From positions 960,927-1,024,926 of the forward strand of contig JNVV01000008.1 in the NCBI GenBank assembly GCA_000733355.1: a stretch of 64,000 bases of DNA, written 5' to 3'. A program made the translations under genes and the position numbers. The stretch is from Falciphora oryzae (Eukaryota > Ascomycota > Sordariomycetes > Magnaporthales > Magnaporthaceae). A model generated the notes under the pieces. The model was not told the DNA's origin and did not search any database. It saw only the letters and a list, made by a program, of their open reading frames with translations. Position 1 is the stretch's first letter, and each line of letters begins with the position of its first letter. This document shows, piece after piece, positions 58,508-64,000 of this stretch.

Positions 58508-59011
58508 TAGGATAATACTATAATTGGAGAATCTGGGAGGTTGGGCTTGGATTTTGCCTCGGGGCTGTTGGTAAACCCACTTCAGAACCGCCACAACGGG
58601 TACCTGCGCTTGATAGACGCTGCCCGTCTTGGCATCGTGTACTCCTGTGTTAGAGGCTACGCAGAAAACATGAAACCGAGTAAACGAGTACGAAGCTAGA
58701 CTTTTTTGGGTGGTATTAGACGCCCAACATTCTATAAAGATATGTTGAGCATGGACATTTGTTTGACAAGCTGAGGGAGCATTGTGCCGGATGGGGTCGT
58801 GTGTGATGGCCTGAAATAAAATGGCGCTAAATCTATAAAAATCGCCCAAGTGGTATCCATTCGCACGCAACACAGCTAAAGACAGGAATAAATTCATGGC
58901 TTGACCAAATCGCCCCATAGAAAATGTATCGCCCAACCATTCCAGGAACAATGCTCGTACCAAAAAGTGGCCATCGCTCATCTCAGAGTTTGCTTCCCGG
59001 CTCATTTCTCC
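58508..59011. other. Convergent intergenic region
   Basis: A 504-bp gap between the converging ELG1 and SR-rich genes. It is AT-richer than its flanks. No gene was seen. Confidence 0.6.
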
Positions 59012-60874
59012 TCACTCGTTTGGACCATCATGGCACTGCGTGTCGGCATTCCCTAGGTACGCGTTCCTGCCGGCTCGCTGGTACGCCACCTCTCGTTCTC
59101 TGTCCTTGTCGCTGTGTTCTCCTCTTTCTCTCTCCATATCTCTCCTCAGAGGGTCCGGGCTCGTGTGGCGGGTGCGGACGGCCATCTCCCGATGGACGTA
59201 CTCGGCAGCAGCAGGTTCCTGGTAAGACCGCCTCTCCCTGGATCTTCCCATCTCCCTTTCGCCCTCCCACCCTCTCTCGCGCTCCCAATGCACGTGGTCG
59301 CGGGAGGACGATGATCGAGTCAGCTCCCTGGCGCTATCGCGGCGCACCTGCTCCCGGCCCGGCTCGACTGAGGTGTATTCTTCGTATCGTCGGGTCTCGC
59401 GGACTCTCCCATCCCGTTGATCCCTGTCATCTGCATGTCTCCTGGGAGCATCGTCGAGATACCGAGGCAGTAGGTCTGCGTCCCGCGGGGTGCGATGGTC
59501 ATTGTCGAGCAACATTTTGCTGCTGCGGATCTTCTCCGTCGTCGTTCGGCCGGGTGACGACTGGTGGACAACCTGGACCTCCTCCCTCGTCCTCTGGACT
59601 AGGCGACTGGGTAGAACCTGACGACCCTCCGAGCCGACAGGGACAGCGTATCGTCCATCCTCCTGACGGTCCCTTCCGGGCGATGTTTGGTAGTAGACCT
59701 TGTCCCGCCTTGGTGGTGGAGCGTCAAGCAGGCGGCCTTCGCGGCCCTCAAAGGCAGGGTCGCGGTCGGGTGGATTCCTCAGGGGTGGCGGCGGTCCGTC
59801 TCTGTCGGGGCGGTAGCCCGAGGCGAGGTATCGCCTGGCCTCACTGGACTCATAGTAGACTCGGTTATCGTCACGCTGGGTAAACTCGGGGTGGCGTCTT
59901 GGAGAATCGAGCTCCTGTCCGCCGATCCTGCTGCTCCCAACGGTGGCGGCCGTGGAAGATATAGAAGTAGGCGACAGTTCACCATTGCCAGCGGGTCGCT
60001 GTAGCAACTCGGGACGGCGCCTCGAAGGGTCGAGGTCCCGGCCGCCAGCCCTAATACTTCCAAAGGTAGCAGCCGTGGATGATATGGAAGTAGGCGATGG
60101 CTCGCCATTGCCAGTGGGGCGGCGACCGCGAAGTCCATCGACCTCTTGGCGAATCTCGACGCGCTTTTCCGTGATTTCCTCCTTGACTTTCTTCGGGATA
60201 GGCCGAGTCTCCCCTATTCGAACGCAACGCGGGTTAGTATCCGGACGGGCGATGCCTCCATGAAGGTGGTATGTCTAATTTCCTCAAAGTCAAAAAAGAG
60301 GCCCGGGCCCGGCGAGGCGGGCCAGGGAGGGATTTTGTTGGGATCACTGACATTCTTCTTTGCCGCCGTACATGTACCCTTTGGGCCAGAGCTTGTGAGC
60401 TGCAAACGTGGCGACCGCAACGGCGCCCAGGAAGCCAGCCGAGGCCTTGAGCTCGCTTTTCTTCCTCTCCTCCTTCTCCTTGGCAGTCTCCTTCACCTTG
60501 CGGGGCTTACGGTCGGCGGCATCATCGTCGAAGGGGCGCCTCCTGGAGCGGGACCTGGAGCGGGACCTGGAGCGGGAGGAAAACGATGAGGAGTGCGAGT
60601 CGCGGGATTTCCCCCGCCTCCTCCTCCGGTCGTCGTCGAACCTGCTCCGCGACCTCCCACGGGCGCCGCGGTCCCTGGATCTAGACCGGTCCCGGGACCT
60701 GGACCCGGACCTCGATCTGGACCTGGATCGAGAGAACGAGGGTGCCCTCGCTGGCGGCCCGCGGCTACGGCTCCGGGCACGCGACGGCGACGATCGTCTA
60801 TTATTACTATCGGCCAGTGGGCGCCGAGCGGTGCTGGGCGGCGGTGAGGGCGACGGAGTGTGGTAGGGCGGCAT
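59012..60874 (-). CDS. SR-rich protein with single hydrophobic segment, function unknown
   Basis: Exons 60874-60352 and 60213-59012 give 574 residues. The 138-bp intron (GTCAGT ... TACTAAC ... AATAG) has a perfect branch site and joins GGKEE to WETRPIPKKVKEEI through a split Trp codon. Residues 20-125 are rich in Ser/Arg pairs ([20 protein letters not shown]). A short hydrophobic stretch (ASAGFLGAVAVATFAAHKLW, about 148-168) follows a charged helix. The second half is Arg/Asp/Tyr-rich with an internal 41-codon duplication (GNGEPSPTSISSTAATFGS and its copy) and ends in charged, low-complexity sequence. No RRM or enzyme motif was found. The mix of an RS domain and a possible membrane or glycine-zipper segment is unusual; the location is unclear. 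Confidence 0.72.
59884..60129. repeat. 41-codon in-frame tandem duplication
   Basis: Two diverged copies of about 123 bp lie next to each other. The marker ccattgcca recurs at 59982 and 60105. Both encode G-N-G-E-x-S-P-T-S-I-S-S-T-A-A-T-x-G-S in the SR-rich protein. Confidence 0.8.
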
Positions 60875-63800
60875 GGCTTCTCAAAGCGGGGACCCCTGAT
60901 GAGGGGCGCGGGCAGCTCTGGAGTCTGTGCCAGCGCCACACACCAGACTGTGTTGTGCCTGATGGGAAATGCCTGATGGACGAATTTTGTGCCGATCAGG
61001 CAGGCGTGGGGAATATGGGACGAGGACAATGAAGACAGGGAAGGAACGAGGTTGCAGGACTGGCAGCCCAGTGTTCGGACGGTAGGAGGGAGCAGAAGAG
61101 TCGAGTCGAGACCCAAAACCAGGAACCAAGACTGCAGAATGCGGAGAATGGGATAGATAGGCCCGCAAATTTCGAACACTGGTGGTTATGCTGCGCCGGC
61201 CAAAAATAGCAAGGGCAGGCGGGCGCGCAGGTCTCGGGCTGCTGACTGCGACACTGTGGGCTGGTCTTGGCGATGCTTTCACAGTTGCTTAGCGTGTTTG
61301 ACTGCTTGGTGCGACAGGTTCGAGAAGGAGGGCGCCAAGATATCGACAGGTTTACACGACAACGTCAAATATACCCGACCGTTGTGACGTTGAACAATAC
61401 CATTCTGTGTGAAGTAGACGAGAATAAAGGGGCTATTGACGTCAAGGCAACGGGATATTTGCGGTAGCCGCCAGCCGGACAGGAAACTAAACTAGGGGCG
61501 GGGGAAGAACGCGCAACCCCGAAACATTCGTGGCAGGACCGGAAGGATTCAACTTGGGCCAATCGTGATGCAGCGAGGAGACACGACCAGGGGCAAAGCG
61601 AGAATCAGGCGGCAGTTTTGGACCAACAACTGTGCTGGTTGGTGGTCAGCTCGACAACACAGCAAGACAACGACCGACTCTGAATACCGGCCATTCGAAG
61701 GAGCACATCGCCACCGAGGCCTCGGTGCATAGGATCGGGAGATTGGACGCCATGTGCGGTAATATGCAATGCGCCGCATAAAGTGAAGCCATGGATGCGG
61801 AAGCCTGGACTGTGTAGAGTTTGTGCATCGTAGGCATCGACCCAGTAAGCGCGGCAAGGCTACACCGACGTGCCTCGTGCCGCGTAGACGCTCTGCGTAT
61901 ACGCAAATGGGGATGGCATTGTCAAGTCTTCCTGGCCAATCGCGTCCCCGCCCGCCCACGAACCCGCACGCCTCGCCGTCAATCGAATTGCTGTTTCGCA
62001 TGGTCGTGTTGTTTACTGTTGATTAACTGGATTGGGCCAAAACACCAGCCCCTCGAATCACAGGTAGGCGTTTGTTAGTCGACATGAACAGTTGGGGTAG
62101 CTCTGGGGTAACCTTGGCCTCGCATCCCCCATAGCAGGTGGCACCTCGGCGGCATTTCGTCGCATTTGCGCGCTCGTGTTGTTTGCCACCGATTGCCCAA
62201 GTTGGGCCAAAACATCAGAGCTTGGTATCTCGGGCCCCTCGGCGCACAGATGCGCACCGGCAGAATGAACAGCTTGGGGTAGCTTCTGGGGTAACGTGCG
62301 GCGCTGATGGCACCTCAGCAATAGCTCTACCGTCGCATTTGTCAAAACTAACTTTTCTGGCTCTCATGGGGGTGGCCATGGTGGCATGATGAAATAGGAA
62401 ATGCGACATTTGAGCAGTGTCTGTGTGGTGGCCCAAAGGGGATATCGTCATTTTAATCCCCCGATCGCGGCCGGGGAAGAAGTCGATGCAAAGTCTGTGG
62501 TGGCTCGATTGGGCCAATTCTTGCAGACGTCTCGTCTTGCACCGTGACACTGGAGCTGTCTGTGCCAGGCGGGCACTTGGGCTGATGACGAGGCGGCCCA
62601 GTCACGTCGTCGCCCGCAATCAAGCTTTTGGGGCCTTGCTGCGGACGGCGCCGCCCCTCCTCCACAAGCCACACACGCATTCATTGACCTGCACCTGCGC
62701 CTTTGCACCACCGCACCGTCTCCACTCCATTCATGCCTGCGGCGCTGAGTCGGCCGCCGGCGGAAACGCCGAGACGGTGCGCAGCGTACGGCGGCCACTT
62801 TGACGTCGGCTTTGACCGAGATATGGCAGTGGCTGTTCTCCCGGATCATCAATCGCTGTGATCTGCGTATTTCGCATGGCTTGGAGTGAGGTGTCTCTAC
62901 TTTTGTTGTCCACTGCCCCAGCCCAGCCAAGCCAAGCCTGTTTGTTTGCACGATTCCCTGATGCTACCTACCTACATACATACATGCCCACCCTGCGTAG
63001 GAGCTGATATTGTCCCATTGTTTGCACTGTCAAAACCTGCAGGTGATGTTCTCCACACACACGACCGCCATTCTCCGTTGGCAGACGGCGTTTTTCGACA
63101 TACCTCGGCTCGTGAGAGCTGGTCCCGCTCCTCCCACTCGGTTGCCCGCGCGCGCCACACCTAAAGAACAAGCATGTTCTGCGACCGGCAGTGCGAAGGG
63201 ACAAGAGTGAGCTCGTGCGCCGCGGGCCCATCGTGCATGGGAGAGGCGGACCTTAATAGCTTAACGTGTTTGCGCGTGCCAAGGGGTTCCATGCACAAAA
63301 CCGCACCTGCTCGCCGTGCTTCAGTCCGAAGAACCCGAGGGATCGTCGTGTCAACCTTGCCCAAGTCGGCCTAGGAGGACAGCGGTCCCATGCCGCACAT
63401 CCATGGAATTGTTCTTTTTCCCCTCCAGCGCAGCGGTTCGATATTTGCTCTTGGCTTGCCCCTTTTGGGCCTGCCCTGACCCGCACCACTGGGACTGCGG
63501 GGCCCGCCTTCTAGCGCGTGCCTGCAGCTCGTTTAACCCGGCTGGCTTCCCGCCCGTGTAGGCGAACCGATCATCGAGGGGCAGGAACAAAGCATTTAGC
63601 TGCTTCTGCTTCTAAAGACAGCTGGACCCCAAGACTAGGCTAGAGTCTTGTAAATTTCCCGTACTGTGTTTTCGCTCTTTATTCTAGGATGCCCCTCGTC
63701 GGAAACCGAGTATTCTATTCGGGGATGGGCAAATTTGATGGGTTGACGTGTCTCAATCTCTTGTTTCTTCGTCCACCGCTTGGCACGACTCGGGACAGGG

Positions 63801-64000
63801 GCTGCCTCCATTTTGACAGCCCCGTCAGAGCCTGAGCGGGTGGGCCAGTGCGGGAGATTCAAGGCACGGCTCTGCTGGTGGTGCGTGCAACAACATCGTG
63901 ATAACGGAGCGCCGTAGGATTGGAATGGACCCCTCACGACCGAGCGGCTGCCAACCGCACGAGCAAGATCCCACCTACTGAGAAAACCTTACGCAGCACG
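60875..64000. other. Gene-free right end
   Basis: About 3.1 kb to the window edge without a supported gene. The SR-rich gene promoter should be at the left. A degenerate tandem repeat lies at about 62000-62345 and a CTAC/ATAC microsatellite at 62964-62986. Short frames on both strands look like chance. Confidence 0.5.
62000..62345. repeat. Degenerate tandem repeat, about 170-180 bp, two units
   Basis: Ordered markers recur with an offset of 170-182 bp: tcgtgttgttt (62004, 62174), gggccaaaaca (62034, 62204), ttggggtagct (62092, 62274), ggggtaac, tggcacctc and cgtcgcattt. The two units have diverged by substitutions and small indels. It is non-coding and its origin is unknown. Confidence 0.7.

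Overview
The window is nuclear DNA from a filamentous ascomycete (Pezizomycotina, most likely Sordariomycetes). The genes are widely spaced and interrupted by short GT-AG introns, several of which carry a textbook TACTAAC or CTAAC branch site. Codons are G/C-rich at the third position. The gene set (GH67 alpha-glucuronidase, Utp8, Elg1, cullin-4, Mrt4, U1-70K, mL43, an involucrin-repeat giant) fits that group. No bacterial, viral or CRISPR feature was seen. Sixteen loci are supported: fourteen appear intact and two are decayed. A seventeenth, weak relic lies at the left edge. Exon boundaries were worked out by hand from splice signals, reading phase and family motifs; no transcript data were available.

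Left third (1-20.6 kb): a weak frameshifted relic (about 180-520), a two-exon gene of unknown function (minus strand), a 3.8 kb non-coding stretch, then a two-exon gene for a protein of about 3,586 residues dominated by Glu/Ala/Pro repeats with Lys and His tracts (plus strand). Its C-terminal part looks like fungal involucrin-repeat/Leashin proteins, the septal-pore tethers of Woronin bodies. It converges on a secreted GH67 alpha-glucuronidase.

Middle, accessory-looking block (20.6-31.9 kb): a possible Pol III-transcribed element with A and B boxes, a broken nucleoside-phosphorylase gene, a PAF-acetylhydrolase-like serine lipase, an alcohol-dehydrogenase remnant and a fatty-acid elongase, separated by long non-coding DNA.

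Housekeeping cluster (31.9-46.2 kb): triosephosphate isomerase, mitochondrial ribosomal protein mL43, U1 snRNP 70K, the 60S assembly factor Mrt4 (with a 230-N assembly gap inside its first intron), cullin-4, and a large conserved fungal protein with an arginine/aspartate-rich tail.

Right third (46.2-64 kb): a 4.9 kb gene-poor stretch, then the divergent pair UTP8 (pre-rRNA processing) and ELG1 (PCNA unloader) sharing a 0.7 kb promoter region, an SR-rich protein of unknown function with a 41-codon internal duplication, and a 3.1 kb gene-free end that holds a degenerate tandem repeat of about 175 bp.

Neighbouring genes do not form a pathway. The possible links are shared promoters (mL43/U1-70K, UTP8/ELG1) and convergent 3' ends (giant gene/GH67, TPI/mL43, U1-70K/MRT4, ELG1/SR-rich). 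Nothing here amounts to a clear new multi-gene system. The best candidates for new biology are the repeat-rich giant protein and the Pol III-like element at 21.4-21.6 kb.
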